DNA of 64,000 bases, taken from assembly GCF_029223285.1 (NCBI RefSeq), contig NZ_JARHUJ010000007.1:124001-188000 (forward strand). Direction: 5' to 3'. The stretch's first letter is position 1. Each line of letters begins with the position of its first letter. Both the position numbers and the translations under genes were made by a program. Of the stretch, positions 36,204 to 45,894 are shown piece by piece. Under the pieces are notes generated by a model that saw only the letters and a program-made list of their open reading frames with translations, had not been told where the DNA came from and did not search any database. The stretch comes from Paraflavitalea sp. CAU 1676 (lineage in GTDB: Bacteria > Bacteroidota > Bacteroidia > Chitinophagales > Chitinophagaceae).

Positions 36204-36263
36204 TAAAATTACGTCCGCTTCCTGCTTTGGTGTTACACAATACCAGGAGTGTTTTATATAATT
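36204..36263 (-). promoter_or_regulatory. AraC-type direct-repeat operator and promoter for the CopZ-like gene (site B)
   Basis: On the minus strand AATTATATAA (36263 to 36254) and TATTGTGTAA (36242 to 36233) are 21 bases apart start to start. A TAATTTTA box (36211 to 36204) follows 21 bases after the second half. Repeats spaced by two helical turns are typical of AraC-family sites. Confidence 0.65.
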
Positions 36264-36265
36264 TT

Positions 36266-37318
36266 CTACACATCGATTTCTATGGTCACCTCATCATTAA
36301 GCGGGTAGCTTTGGCAAAGCAGGATCATTCCGGCATCCAGCTCCTCTTTTCTTAAAACATAGTTGGAAACCATAGTGACTGCTCCTGCAGTAAGCCGTGC
36401 GGTACATTTTCCGCAGGTCCCACTGTTGCAGGAATAAGGCAGAGTGATACGATCCTCCAATGCTGATGTTAAAATACTAGTGCCAGGCCGTACTTCTAAA
36501 AGGTTTGATTGCTCATAAAAATGTAGCATCACTTCGTGCATGTCTTGTGGCAATTCAACAGGCTTGGGGTTTTCATCCGGTCTGAATCTTTCCACGAATA
36601 TATTTTCCGAGGGTACAGCAAGTTCTGCCAAAGACTCTTCCTGTATTTTGATAAGCGAGGATGGGCCGCAAATAAAATAATGGGCTTCCGGAAGATGACC
36701 AGGTACATGCTTTTTTATCAGCTTTTTGACAATAATTTTATTTAACCGGCTCAAAACAAGTTCACCAGTGGGCAGTTTCATATCCTGTGCCTGCTGGGAC
36801 AGTGCATGTATAATAGTTATTCTGTTTTTAAAAGTATCTATCCACTTTTCAATCATTCCATTAAAAATAATATACTCCGTTGACCTATTGGCATAAATGA
36901 TGGTAAGTTGGGTGGTTGGCAGGTGATGAAGAACCGATTTTGCAATAGAAAAGCAGGGAGTAAAACCACTTCCCGCTGCCAGTAACACTATGTGTTGGCT
37001 TTTCAAGGGGCGAATAAAGGCACCATAGGGGCCATCTACCTGCCAATGTTGGACGTTTTCCGCATTGTCAACGATATAACTACTCATCAATCCGCCGGGC
37101 ACTTTCTTTATGGTGACAGCCGGCTGTTCGTCAACACCTGGAGCTGAGCTCAAAGAATACGACCTGGTAACAGGAGCGCCATTTACAAGAATGGTAATGT
37201 TGATAAATTGTCCTGCTTTATAGTCAAATTTTTCCGCACCGGTATTAAATTCGATGGTTATTGTATCCGGTGTTTCCTGCACTATCCTTGCTGTTCTCCA
37301 GATATAGAGTTTGTTCAT
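36266..37318 (-). CDS. Ferredoxin-type oxidoreductase (FAD/NAD(P)H plus [2Fe-2S], PaaE/Hmp-like)
   Basis: A 350-residue soluble electron-transfer protein. The FAD-binding barrel shows RSYSLSS near residue 55, the nucleotide-binding part has AAGSGFTPCFSI, and the C-terminal plant-type ferredoxin domain has YSCNSGTCGKC with a final Cys in LLCQSYP, giving the four [2Fe-2S] ligands. Proteins of this build pass electrons from NAD(P)H to partner oxygenases or other acceptors. It is 30 bases downstream of copA and shares its promoter. A link to copper, such as reducing Cu(II) to Cu(I) for the ATPase, is only inference. Confidence 0.88.
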   Translation of the reverse strand: MNKLYIWRTARIVQETPDTITIEFNTGAEKFDYKAGQFINITILVNGAPVTRSYSLSSAPGVDEQPAVTIKKVPGGLMSSYIVDNAENVQHWQVDGPYGAFIRPLKSQHIVLLAAGSGFTPCFSIAKSVLHHLPTTQLTIIYANRSTEYIIFNGMIEKWIDTFKNRITIIHALSQQAQDMKLPTGELVLSRLNKIIVKKLIKKHVPGHLPEAHYFICGPSSLIKIQEESLAELAVPSENIFVERFRPDENPKPVELPQDMHEVMLHFYEQSNLLEVRPGTSILTSALEDRITLPYSCNSGTCGKCTARLTAGAVTMVSNYVLRKEELDAGMILLCQSYPLNDEVTIEIDV

Positions 37319-37348
37319 GGATGCTTCTAAGATTTTCTGTAGGGTAAA

Positions 37349-39622
37349 TCAAATTCGGGCAGCTTTCAGTCGGAGGCTGTTGCTGACCACACTTACTGAG
37401 CTGAGAGCCATTGCCGCGCCTGCTATCATAGGATCCAATAAAAATCCATTGAATGGAAACAGAACGCCTGCTGCTATGGGAATGCCTATGATATTGTAGA
37501 TGAAAGCCCAAAAAAGATTTTGCTTAATGGTACGTACTGTCTTGTGGGACAGATTTAATGCTTTGGGAATGCTGTTCAGATCGGAAGTGATCAGGGTCAT
37601 TTTGGCAACATCCATAGCAATATCTGAACCTTTACCCATAGCAACGCTCACATCAGCCTGAGCCAATGCCTGGGAATCGTTAATGCCATCTCCTACCATA
37701 GCCACTACTTTTCCCTGGCTCTGCAGTTGTTTGGCAAAGTCAGCTTTGAAAGAAGGCATTACTTCAGCATGATAGGATTTGATGCCGACCTTTCTTGCCA
37801 CGGCAGCAGCGGTGTGCGCATTGTCACCGGTAAGCATGTGTACCTCAATCCCCCTTCGTTGCAGGGCCTCAATGGCGGCTTTTGATGATTCCTTTATTTT
37901 GTCGGCAATAGCGATAGTTGCCAATACTTTTCCCTCACCTGCAAAGTAGATAACCGTTCTCGCATCCTCTTGCAGGGCGGCGGCTTTAGCTTCTACTTGT
38001 TGATCAATAGGTATATTGAAATCGTTCAAAAGTTTACTGTTACCTACGAGGTAGGTAATTCCTTCTGCTTCGCCTGTGATGCCTTTACCGGTGATGCTTT
38101 CAAAAAACTGAAGTCTGGGCGGATTGAGGGTGCTATTTTGGAGGTAATTAACAACTGCTTCTGCCAAAGGATGTTCCGAGTGATGTTCAAGACCCAATAA
38201 GATAGATTGATGCAAGGCTCTATTCTCACTATGAGCATTCCACACTAAGTCTGTCACTACTGGTCGTCCTTCAGTAATTGTGCCCGTTTTGTCTAAAATA
38301 ATGGCATTCACCTTATGAGCCAGTTCGAGGCTTTCTGCATCTTTAATAAGGATATTGTTTTCTGCACCTTTGCCCACACCGACCATAATGGCGGTGGGCG
38401 TAGCCAGGCCCAATGCACAAGGGCAGGCTATAACCAGCACAGTCACAGAGGTGATCAATGCATGAGTAAAGGCATTGTCTCCGCCCAATATCATCCAGGC
38501 CGCAAAAGTGAGGACTGCGATGCCAATCACCACCGGAACAAAGATGCCGGCAATTTTATCTACCAACTTTTGTACAGGTGCTTTGCTGCCCTGCGCTTCC
38601 TGTACCATTTTGATAATCTGAGCAAGCAAGGTGTCAGCTCCTACTTTATCAGCCTTGAATCGGAAACTGCCCTTCTGGTTGATAGTACCTGCATATACAA
38701 GATCATTTTCTTTTTTGGCCACAGGTACAGGTTCCCCTGTGATCATGCTTTCATCCACATAAGAATCACCATATACAAGAGTCCCATCCACAGGTATTTT
38801 ATCGCCGGGCTTTACCAGTATAACGTCGCCTGTTCTAACTTGAGCAATAGCTGTTTCAGTTGTATTGCCAGTAGCATCTACCAACAGCACTGTCTTGGGT
38901 TGTAAACCAATCAATTTTTTGATGGCAGAGGAGGTATTGGATTTTGCCTTTTCTTCCAGCAGTTTGCCCAGTGAAATGAAGGCAATGACTACAGCCGCTG
39001 CTTCAAAATATACATGCGCATGGAGGCCGCGCTGATGCCAGAATTGGGCATAAACTGTATTGAATGCACTGAACAGCCAGGCTATACCAGTGCTGAGTGC
39101 AACAAGGGTGTCCATATTCGCCTTCCGGTGCTTTGCCTGTTTCCAGGCATTGATGAAGAAGCTACGTCCCAAAACAAATACAACGGGCGTGGCCAGTATC
39201 ATCATGATCCAATTACCATAGGGCATGTTCATAAAGAACATGCCGATGATGACAATGGGCAGGGACAGGATGGAAGCCAATATTGTCCGTTGCCTTATCA
39301 AGCGGTAATGCCTTTTTTGCGCTTCTTCCCGTACCTCTTCTTGGTTCTCTTTTTCTATTACAAGATCATAGCCTATTGAGCGAATCGTACTGCGCAAGGT
39401 GTCCGGCGAAACCATGGCTTGATCGTATTCAACCCAAGCGGTTTGATTGGCAAAGTTTACACCTGCATTCCGCACACCTTCCACTGATTTAAGCATAGAT
39501 TCCACACTGACAGCGCAGGCGGCACAGGTCATTTCCAGCACGGGATAGGATTCCTTAATGATAGCAGCACTACTATTAGCGACCTTTGGCTTTTTATAGT
39601 GAGTGGAGGCGGTCGTTGACAT
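37349..39622 (-). CDS. copA: CopA-type Cu(I) P1B-1 ATPase
   Basis: A 757-residue P-type ATPase with one N-terminal HMA domain (C33 and C36 in MTCAACAVSVE), the membrane motif C400-P401-C402, the phosphorylated aspartate D444 in DKTGT, and MVGDGINDSQAL. These are the marks of the P1B-1 class that exports Cu(I)/Ag(I) from the cytosol. An extra 20 or so residues precede the HMA. The reductase gene follows 30 bases later. The TAGCTTTG -7 box and a pair of AraC-type repeats lie just upstream. Confidence 0.95.
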   Translation of the reverse strand: MSTTASTHYKKPKVANSSAAIIKESYPVLEMTCAACAVSVESMLKSVEGVRNAGVNFANQTAWVEYDQAMVSPDTLRSTIRSIGYDLVIEKENQEEVREEAQKRHYRLIRQRTILASILSLPIVIIGMFFMNMPYGNWIMMILATPVVFVLGRSFFINAWKQAKHRKANMDTLVALSTGIAWLFSAFNTVYAQFWHQRGLHAHVYFEAAAVVIAFISLGKLLEEKAKSNTSSAIKKLIGLQPKTVLLVDATGNTTETAIAQVRTGDVILVKPGDKIPVDGTLVYGDSYVDESMITGEPVPVAKKENDLVYAGTINQKGSFRFKADKVGADTLLAQIIKMVQEAQGSKAPVQKLVDKIAGIFVPVVIGIAVLTFAAWMILGGDNAFTHALITSVTVLVIACPCALGLATPTAIMVGVGKGAENNILIKDAESLELAHKVNAIILDKTGTITEGRPVVTDLVWNAHSENRALHQSILLGLEHHSEHPLAEAVVNYLQNSTLNPPRLQFFESITGKGITGEAEGITYLVGNSKLLNDFNIPIDQQVEAKAAALQEDARTVIYFAGEGKVLATIAIADKIKESSKAAIEALQRRGIEVHMLTGDNAHTAAAVARKVGIKSYHAEVMPSFKADFAKQLQSQGKVVAMVGDGINDSQALAQADVSVAMGKGSDIAMDVAKMTLITSDLNSIPKALNLSHKTVRTIKQNLFWAFIYNIIGIPIAAGVLFPFNGFLLDPMIAGAAMALSSVSVVSNSLRLKAARI

Positions 39623-39632
39623 CGTTTTTTTT

Positions 39633-39693
39633 CAAAGCTACCATTACATGGCTCCATACTTGTTACATAATTGATGAGCTATTTTATATAATT
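39633..39693 (-). promoter_or_regulatory. AraC-type direct-repeat operator and promoter of copA (site C)
   Basis: On the minus strand AATTATATAA (39693 to 39684) and AATTATGTAA (39672 to 39663) are near-identical repeats 21 bases apart. After 22 bases comes TAGCTTTG (39640 to 39633), an exact TAnnTTTG box. The copA ATG is ten bases further on. Confidence 0.75.
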
Positions 39694-39876
39694 TTTAGAA
39701 TGTTTAGTGATCACCTCAAAACACTCCTACATTTTAAGTGTGAAACAGATAACAAAGTAATGATCAATATGATTGAACAAAATAGAAAAATACATGCCCT
39801 CAAAAAGTGTCTACCTTTTTGAGGGCACATCAAGTTGGCTTTATCCTTACTTAAAACTTGCGTCTTATATGTCGTT

Positions 39877-41292
39877 TTACTTAGACTGCTTTATTTTCAC
39901 AGCAGCAATAATAATTCCAAGCCCACCTAATATAGCTGCCCCTAAAAAGGCTGTTTTAAAACCTGCATTGAGTGCCGTTGTTTCCTCCACCCCATTTATT
40001 AATGAATTTTTCGTGACCGAAGTAGCAATAACTGCAATGATGGCCAATCCTAATGCTGATCCTACCTGATAACTCGTATTGACAATACCCGAAGCTAGTC
40101 CGGTTTCTTCCGGCTTGACGCCAGAAACAGAAATCATCGTTCCGGGTATATAAGCCAGAGACATCCCTAATGCGCCAAGTATGGATGCTGGTAAAACACT
40201 GGATAAAAATGTCCCGTTTACAGATCCCATGCTAAATACTAATAACGAAATAGTAAGAAATATAAGACCTGCCATTAAATTCGCCTTAACCCCGTATTTA
40301 ACTACAAGCTTTCCCGTTACACCTACCATCGTAATCATAATCGTAATTGTCATAGGTAATAATGCCAATCCACTGTGAAATGCATTCAGCTTTAATATTT
40401 GTTGCAAATATAGATTTAGGAAAAACCATAATGGAATCCAAGCGGCTGCCAATAATGCGGTAACAATATTACCTGCTGATAAATTGGGCGCTTTTAGAAT
40501 GTGAAAGGGCAATAATGGGTCTGCGGATTTTCGTTGAGTAAAAATGAATATCACAAATAAAATAACGGCAAAAGCCAATAATCCAATAGTTCGAGAAGAA
40601 CCCCAACCAGCGTTTTCCGCAGACACAATGGCATACACCAAAATTATCAGGGCGGCAGTAGCCAATACAGCGCCTATCCAATCAATCTTACCGGTATTTT
40701 TCCTGCCAGCCTTCAAATATGCCTTACAAAGTGACAACACTACCAATCCCATAGGGATGTTAATATAGAATACCCACCTCCAGTTCGTCCATTCTGTGAT
40801 AACGCCTCCGAGAAACACACCGGCTGAGCCCCCGGCCGCTGCCGAAGCACCCCAAAAACCAAAGGCTTTTCCCAGTTCTTTCGGGTCGGTAAAAGTGGTC
40901 ATCAATAAAGTCATTGCAGCTGGTGCAATCAATGCAGATCCTAATCCTTGCAAAGCTCTGCCGGTATTTAAAGATTCAGGTGACCAGGCCGCACCCGCCA
41001 GCAGTGAGGCGGCAGTCAGAATAACAAACCCGCACATAAATATTTTCCTTGCCCCAAAAAGATCCGACAACCTGCCTCCTAACAGCAGTATACCGGCAAA
41101 AAGCACAACATAAGCATTAAATATCCACTGAAGCCCACTCTGGGCATAACCAAGATCATTTTTAATAGCAGGCAAAGCCACCCCGATTATGGACGTATCC
41201 ATTATCACCATGAATTGAGCCGTGCATAAAAGGGCCAATGCTATCCATCTCTTTTCGTAATAAATATTGGAGACTAAGTTTCTTTCTTGCAT
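39877..41292 (-). CDS. MFS exporter, DHA2 (EmrB/QacA) type
   Basis: A 471-residue protein with fourteen predicted helices and DHA2 motifs (FMVIMDTSIIGVALPAI with the D in helix 1; GRLSDLFGARKIFMCG after helix 2; LGSALIAPAAMTLL). It would export organic compounds such as dyes or drugs using the proton gradient. It is on the same strand as the RND genes upstream but has its own upstream region. TTATACTATA (41341-41350) in that region is repeated in front of the RND adaptor gene. Confidence 0.9.
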   Translation of the reverse strand: MQERNLVSNIYYEKRWIALALLCTAQFMVIMDTSIIGVALPAIKNDLGYAQSGLQWIFNAYVVLFAGILLLGGRLSDLFGARKIFMCGFVILTAASLLAGAAWSPESLNTGRALQGLGSALIAPAAMTLLMTTFTDPKELGKAFGFWGASAAAGGSAGVFLGGVITEWTNWRWVFYINIPMGLVVLSLCKAYLKAGRKNTGKIDWIGAVLATAALIILVYAIVSAENAGWGSSRTIGLLAFAVILFVIFIFTQRKSADPLLPFHILKAPNLSAGNIVTALLAAAWIPLWFFLNLYLQQILKLNAFHSGLALLPMTITIMITMVGVTGKLVVKYGVKANLMAGLIFLTISLLVFSMGSVNGTFLSSVLPASILGALGMSLAYIPGTMISVSGVKPEETGLASGIVNTSYQVGSALGLAIIAVIATSVTKNSLINGVEETTALNAGFKTAFLGAAILGGLGIIIAAVKIKQSK

Positions 41293-41392
41293 AATTTATT
41301 TTTTCGAAGGCAAAAGTATTTACATCATTCTCTGTTGTTATTATACTATAACAGAAAGAATGTATAAGATTATGGCATAAACAACATCTACC

Positions 41393-42751
41393 TTAAAACT
41401 TGGTATGTTCGGCAGCAGTATCAAGTTGCAATATGCCCATAGCGTTTTTCAGTTGTAATGATATCAGGCTAACAGAGTATGCTGCTTGTAGGTCGTTTAA
41501 CCGGGCTTTGGTTAAAGCTAGTTCTGCGTCAGTCAGCTCAAGTCGACTGCTAAGACCAAACCGATATCGCTCGTTTATCATATTGTAATTGAGCTGCGCA
41601 GCGTCAACATTTCGCCGCTGTATATGCCACTGGTCGTAAGCGTTCTTCAAATTGGCATTCAATGAAACGAGTTCGGTTTCAATACTGCTCTTCAAGTCTG
41701 CAAAGGCAATTTCGTTTTGCTTAACAGCAATTGTTGATTGAGCGGTTATATGTTTTAATCTATCGCCAGAATAAATTGGGACGCTAAGCTTTAAACCAGC
41801 AAAAGATGTGCGGGGCAGACTATTATTCCAGAACTCCAGATTATCCGATTGGTTTTGCACTTGGTACTGTGCAATAGCTGTCAACATTGGCTTAAACCCT
41901 GCTTTCACATTCTGCAACTGCACTTTGGATTTTTCAATTTGCAGCGATTGAATCTTCACATCCTTTCTATTGTCTATTGCAATGGAAAGGGCTGCACTGG
42001 TTGCACTAATCGTCTGTTCATTCAATGTGAGACTATCTGTGTATTCAAGTATCACATTGTCTTCCATTCCAATCAATTGCTTTAACTGCACGGATAATAC
42101 ACCAATATTATTTTCCAATGCCGAGATAGCAGCTTTGATGTTCTGCACCGATAGGTAATTGCTGAGGGTGTCTGTCTTCAAGCTTTTTCCTTGCAGGAAT
42201 AATGAACGGGAATCTATCAAGGCCCTTTCGTTCCGTCGCAGGCTTTGCTCCATCACCCTCTTTTGTTCTTTGTTCATCAACGCAGTGAGGTACAAGTTGG
42301 CAATATTCAATGCCAGCCTGTCCTCGGTGTTTTCCATTTCCTGCTTACTAATTCGCTCGTTAATGCTTGCTACCCTGACATTGCTTTTGTAAACAGGATT
42401 CAGAACCGGATAGCTGGCGCTAATATTCCCGTCAAACGAATACCGTCCTCCAAACTTAACATCATTTACTTTGGGTGATCCGGTCTCATTACGAAGATAA
42501 ATGACTGGCCTTTCTGCATAAATGTAATAGGAGCCATTCGCTGTTATTGCAGGCAATGAGAAGCTTTTTGCTTCCTTCACAGCTTCAGCAGATTTCTGAC
42601 TTTCCAACAATTGTATTTGCAACTGGCGATTGCCTTTGACCGCTAATTGTAATGCCTCCCGCAAATTCAACGCCCTCGTTTGTGCATTGCTATTGCTTAC
42701 GCACCAGAATAATACCGTCAGTAGCCATAGTTTCGAATAATATTTGTTCAT
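41393..42751 (-). CDS. TolC-family outer-membrane channel of the second RND pump
   Basis: A 452-residue protein with a signal peptide (to CVSNSNAQ) and two TolC repeats (LNLREALQLAVKGNRQLQIQLLESQ; RYRFGLSSRLELTDAELALTKARLNDLQAAY). It forms the exit duct for the pump whose gene lies 17 bases upstream. It is the last gene of an adaptor-pump-channel operon, the standard order. Confidence 0.9.
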   Translation of the reverse strand: MNKYYSKLWLLTVLFWCVSNSNAQTRALNLREALQLAVKGNRQLQIQLLESQKSAEAVKEAKSFSLPAITANGSYYIYAERPVIYLRNETGSPKVNDVKFGGRYSFDGNISASYPVLNPVYKSNVRVASINERISKQEMENTEDRLALNIANLYLTALMNKEQKRVMEQSLRRNERALIDSRSLFLQGKSLKTDTLSNYLSVQNIKAAISALENNIGVLSVQLKQLIGMEDNVILEYTDSLTLNEQTISATSAALSIAIDNRKDVKIQSLQIEKSKVQLQNVKAGFKPMLTAIAQYQVQNQSDNLEFWNNSLPRTSFAGLKLSVPIYSGDRLKHITAQSTIAVKQNEIAFADLKSSIETELVSLNANLKNAYDQWHIQRRNVDAAQLNYNMINERYRFGLSSRLELTDAELALTKARLNDLQAAYSVSLISLQLKNAMGILQLDTAAEHTKF

Positions 42752-42768
42752 AACACTTCTATTGGTTG

Positions 42769-45700
42769 TTAGGCAATTTGTTTTTGTGCATGTTCCATTG
42801 CCATTGCTTCATCTTCCACTTTTTGTTTCCTTTTACCGGAAGACAAATATGAGTATACAGCTGGTATAATAAACAGAGTTAGAATACCTGCAAATACTAA
42901 TCCCCCGGCAATTACAATCCCAAGTGATTGACGGCTGTTATTGGTCAATGCAATCGGCAGGGCGCCGAATATCATAGCCAATGAAGTCATAAGGATAGGA
43001 CGGAACCGTTGCTCTGCGGCATGAATGGCTGCTTCAAGCCTAGACATGCCCTTGTCCTTCAGGTGATTGGCAAATTCAACGATAAGAATCCCATTTTTGG
43101 TGATCAACCCAACGAGCGTAATAATGCCAACCTGGCTGAATACGTTCAAACTCTGGCCAAACCAATGCAGGCTTAGTAAAGCACCGGTAACTGCCATTGG
43201 CACAGTTAGCATAATGATCAGCGGGTCCCGCAGGCTTTCAAATTGTGCAGCCAGGATCATATAAATGAGCAGTAATGCCAGTATCAAAGTGAAATTGATA
43301 TTCCCCTGACTTTCCTGGTAGTCTCTCGACTGCCCTGCCAGCGTTGCCTTGAAGTTATCACCCAATACTTCTTTTTTGATCCTTTCCATTTCCTGAATGC
43401 CTTCTGCCAAACTCACTCCGGGAGCTATTCCTGCAGATACCGTTGCAGAGGTGTACTGATCATAGCGATAGATGGCGGCCGGGCTAATACCCTCGTCTAT
43501 TGCCACAAGATTATCTAAAGAGATCATTTGTCCATTGGCCGACCGGATATTAATGGAACGCAGATCACTGATATCATTTCTATTGATTCTTTCCACCTGC
43601 CCGATCACTTCGTATTGACGGTCGTTTTGCAGGTAATATCCATAGCGCTGCCCGGAGAAGGAAAGCTGTAAGGCTCTTGCTACTTCCTGGATGGATACGC
43701 CAAGCAATGCCGCTTTCTTGCGATCTATATTGATCCTTATTTCAGGTTTATTGATCTTCAAGTCTGCATCCACAAACATCAAATTCTTACTTTGCCTTGC
43801 TGCTTGCAGGAATTTTGGCAGGATGGATGAGATACTATCCAGACTAGGCGCCTGCAATACATACTGAACCGGCATACCGCCTCCATAACGGGTGCCAATT
43901 GTTGGAGGCAAATAAGGGAACAATAACAGGTTCCTGAATTTTCCGGAAGCCATACCATATTGGTTATACAATTGCTGGATATTGGTCTTCCTTTCTTGGG
44001 GATCCTTCAAATAAATGGACTGTACAGCAAAACTGGTAGGCGCCGGGGCCGGGATAAAGGAAATAGCCACCATGGAATAGGTTTGATATAAGCCTTCGGT
44101 TGAATCATTCACATACTTACCCACTTCCATCATATTTTGCTTCATCTTATCAAATGAAACCCCTTCCGGAGCAATGGCAATCAGGCTCATATTGCTCCGG
44201 TCTTCTACCGGCGCCAGTTCTGAAGGTATTTTCCTTCCAATAAAATAGATAAGGCTGGCTGTTGCAATCAGGAATACCCAGGCCAGCCAGCGATGCATCA
44301 TAAATCCTTTCAACCAGGAAGCATAACCATTATTGAGTTTAACAAAGAAAGGTTCTGTTATTCTGTATAACCAATTGGGTTTGCTTTTCTTTTTTAGCAG
44401 GTAGGCGCTCAGCATGGGCGACAATGTCAATGCTACAAATGCCGATACCAATACAGATCCTGATACCACAATTGCAAACTCCTTAAATAGCTGTCCGCTA
44501 ATGCCCCCCATGAATATGATGGGCATAAATACGGCGGCGAGTGTGATGGTTGTAGAAATGACGGCGAAGTAAATTTCTTTACTACCGGCAAAAGCAGCCT
44601 GTATCGGCGGCATCCCCTCCTCTACCTTCTTATAAATATTTTCCAGCACTACAATGGCATCATCTACCACCAGCCCAATAGCCAATACTAAGCCCAGCAA
44701 GGTTAATACATTAATGGAGAAGCCAGCTACATACATGATGAAAAAAGCAGATAGAATAGATACAGGAATGGCAATAACCGGGATGATGGTAGACCTCCAG
44801 TCGCGCAAAAACAGAAAGATGATGATAACCACCAAACCAAATGCAATAAACAGGGTTTCTTCCACTTCCTTAATTGATTCCCTTACCGGCTTAGTATAAT
44901 CAAATCCAACAATAAGCCTGTAGTCAGATGGGATTTCTTTTTTAAGGCTTTCTAATCTTCTATAAAACTCATCTACAACCTGAATCGCATTGGCGCCACG
45001 TTGAATTTGTATGGCTACTCCCACGCCGATTGCATTTTTACCACCTGTCTCATTGATGATGGCATTCCGTTCATTCATCTCTCCCAATTCGGCATAACCA
45101 ATATTCTTTAATCGAATGGTTGCATCCCCGTATTGTTTGATGATCATTTCGTTGAACTCCTCTGGCGTGGTAAGCCGTCCAAGGGTACGAACACTCAGTT
45201 CGCTGTTGTTTCCTTCGATGCGCCCGGAAGGCAAATCGATATTTTCTTTGGCTAGTGCTATACGAATATCTTCTGGCGTCAACTGGTAGGCCGCTAGTTT
45301 AACCGGATCGAAGCGCAAGCGCATCGCATATTTATGTTCTCCTACAATTGCAACGCGTTGAATGCCGGGGATGGATTGCATTCTGTCTTTAATGATCGTA
45401 GACGCTAGGTGACTTACTTCCTTAATATCTTTGGTATCGCTTTCCACTTCAAGAAAGGCCACGAGATTATCCGGTGAAGTCGCTTTCTCTACTATAGGAG
45501 GATCAACATCAGCCGGTATCTGGTTCTTAGATTTGGCAACTTTATCACGCACGTCATTCAATGCGTCGTTTAGATCAATGTCGCGATTAAATTCAATTGA
45601 AATAATGCTTACCTGCTCTCTGGATTCAGAAGAAATTGTTCTTACACCATTGGCTTCCGCAATGGATTCTTCCATCGGCTTGGTAATTTTGGATGCTATT

Positions 45701-45873
45701 ACATCAGGACTTGCACCTGGATAAAAAGTAACAACGGAAATTACGGGAGGCTCCGTCATGGGAAATTCCCTCACACCAAGATACTTCCAGCCCACTAAAC
45801 CGGCAATTACAATCAACGCCGAAAATACTGCCGCCAGCACCGGCTTTTTTATGCTTAATGATGGTAAACTCAT
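42769..45873 (-). CDS. RND multidrug efflux pump permease (HAE1 type)
   Basis: A 1034-residue twelve-helix RND protein with the classic D-D proton relay (GLVLAIGLVVDDAIVVLEN) and the second bundle (GLITKNGILIVEFANHL; RFRPILMTSLAMIFGALPIAL). This is the multidrug HAE1 group, not the metal group. It is 21 bases after the adaptor gene. Small aromatic or antibiotic substrates are expected. Confidence 0.93.
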   Translation of the reverse strand: MSLPSLSIKKPVLAAVFSALIVIAGLVGWKYLGVREFPMTEPPVISVVTFYPGASPDVIASKITKPMEESIAEANGVRTISSESREQVSIISIEFNRDIDLNDALNDVRDKVAKSKNQIPADVDPPIVEKATSPDNLVAFLEVESDTKDIKEVSHLASTIIKDRMQSIPGIQRVAIVGEHKYAMRLRFDPVKLAAYQLTPEDIRIALAKENIDLPSGRIEGNNSELSVRTLGRLTTPEEFNEMIIKQYGDATIRLKNIGYAELGEMNERNAIINETGGKNAIGVGVAIQIQRGANAIQVVDEFYRRLESLKKEIPSDYRLIVGFDYTKPVRESIKEVEETLFIAFGLVVIIIFLFLRDWRSTIIPVIAIPVSILSAFFIMYVAGFSINVLTLLGLVLAIGLVVDDAIVVLENIYKKVEEGMPPIQAAFAGSKEIYFAVISTTITLAAVFMPIIFMGGISGQLFKEFAIVVSGSVLVSAFVALTLSPMLSAYLLKKKSKPNWLYRITEPFFVKLNNGYASWLKGFMMHRWLAWVFLIATASLIYFIGRKIPSELAPVEDRSNMSLIAIAPEGVSFDKMKQNMMEVGKYVNDSTEGLYQTYSMVAISFIPAPAPTSFAVQSIYLKDPQERKTNIQQLYNQYGMASGKFRNLLLFPYLPPTIGTRYGGGMPVQYVLQAPSLDSISSILPKFLQAARQSKNLMFVDADLKINKPEIRINIDRKKAALLGVSIQEVARALQLSFSGQRYGYYLQNDRQYEVIGQVERINRNDISDLRSINIRSANGQMISLDNLVAIDEGISPAAIYRYDQYTSATVSAGIAPGVSLAEGIQEMERIKKEVLGDNFKATLAGQSRDYQESQGNINFTLILALLLIYMILAAQFESLRDPLIIMLTVPMAVTGALLSLHWFGQSLNVFSQVGIITLVGLITKNGILIVEFANHLKDKGMSRLEAAIHAAEQRFRPILMTSLAMIFGALPIALTNNSRQSLGIVIAGGLVFAGILTLFIIPAVYSYLSSGKRKQKVEDEAMAMEHAQKQIA

Positions 45874-45894
45874 AATAAATTATTTTTGAATGAC

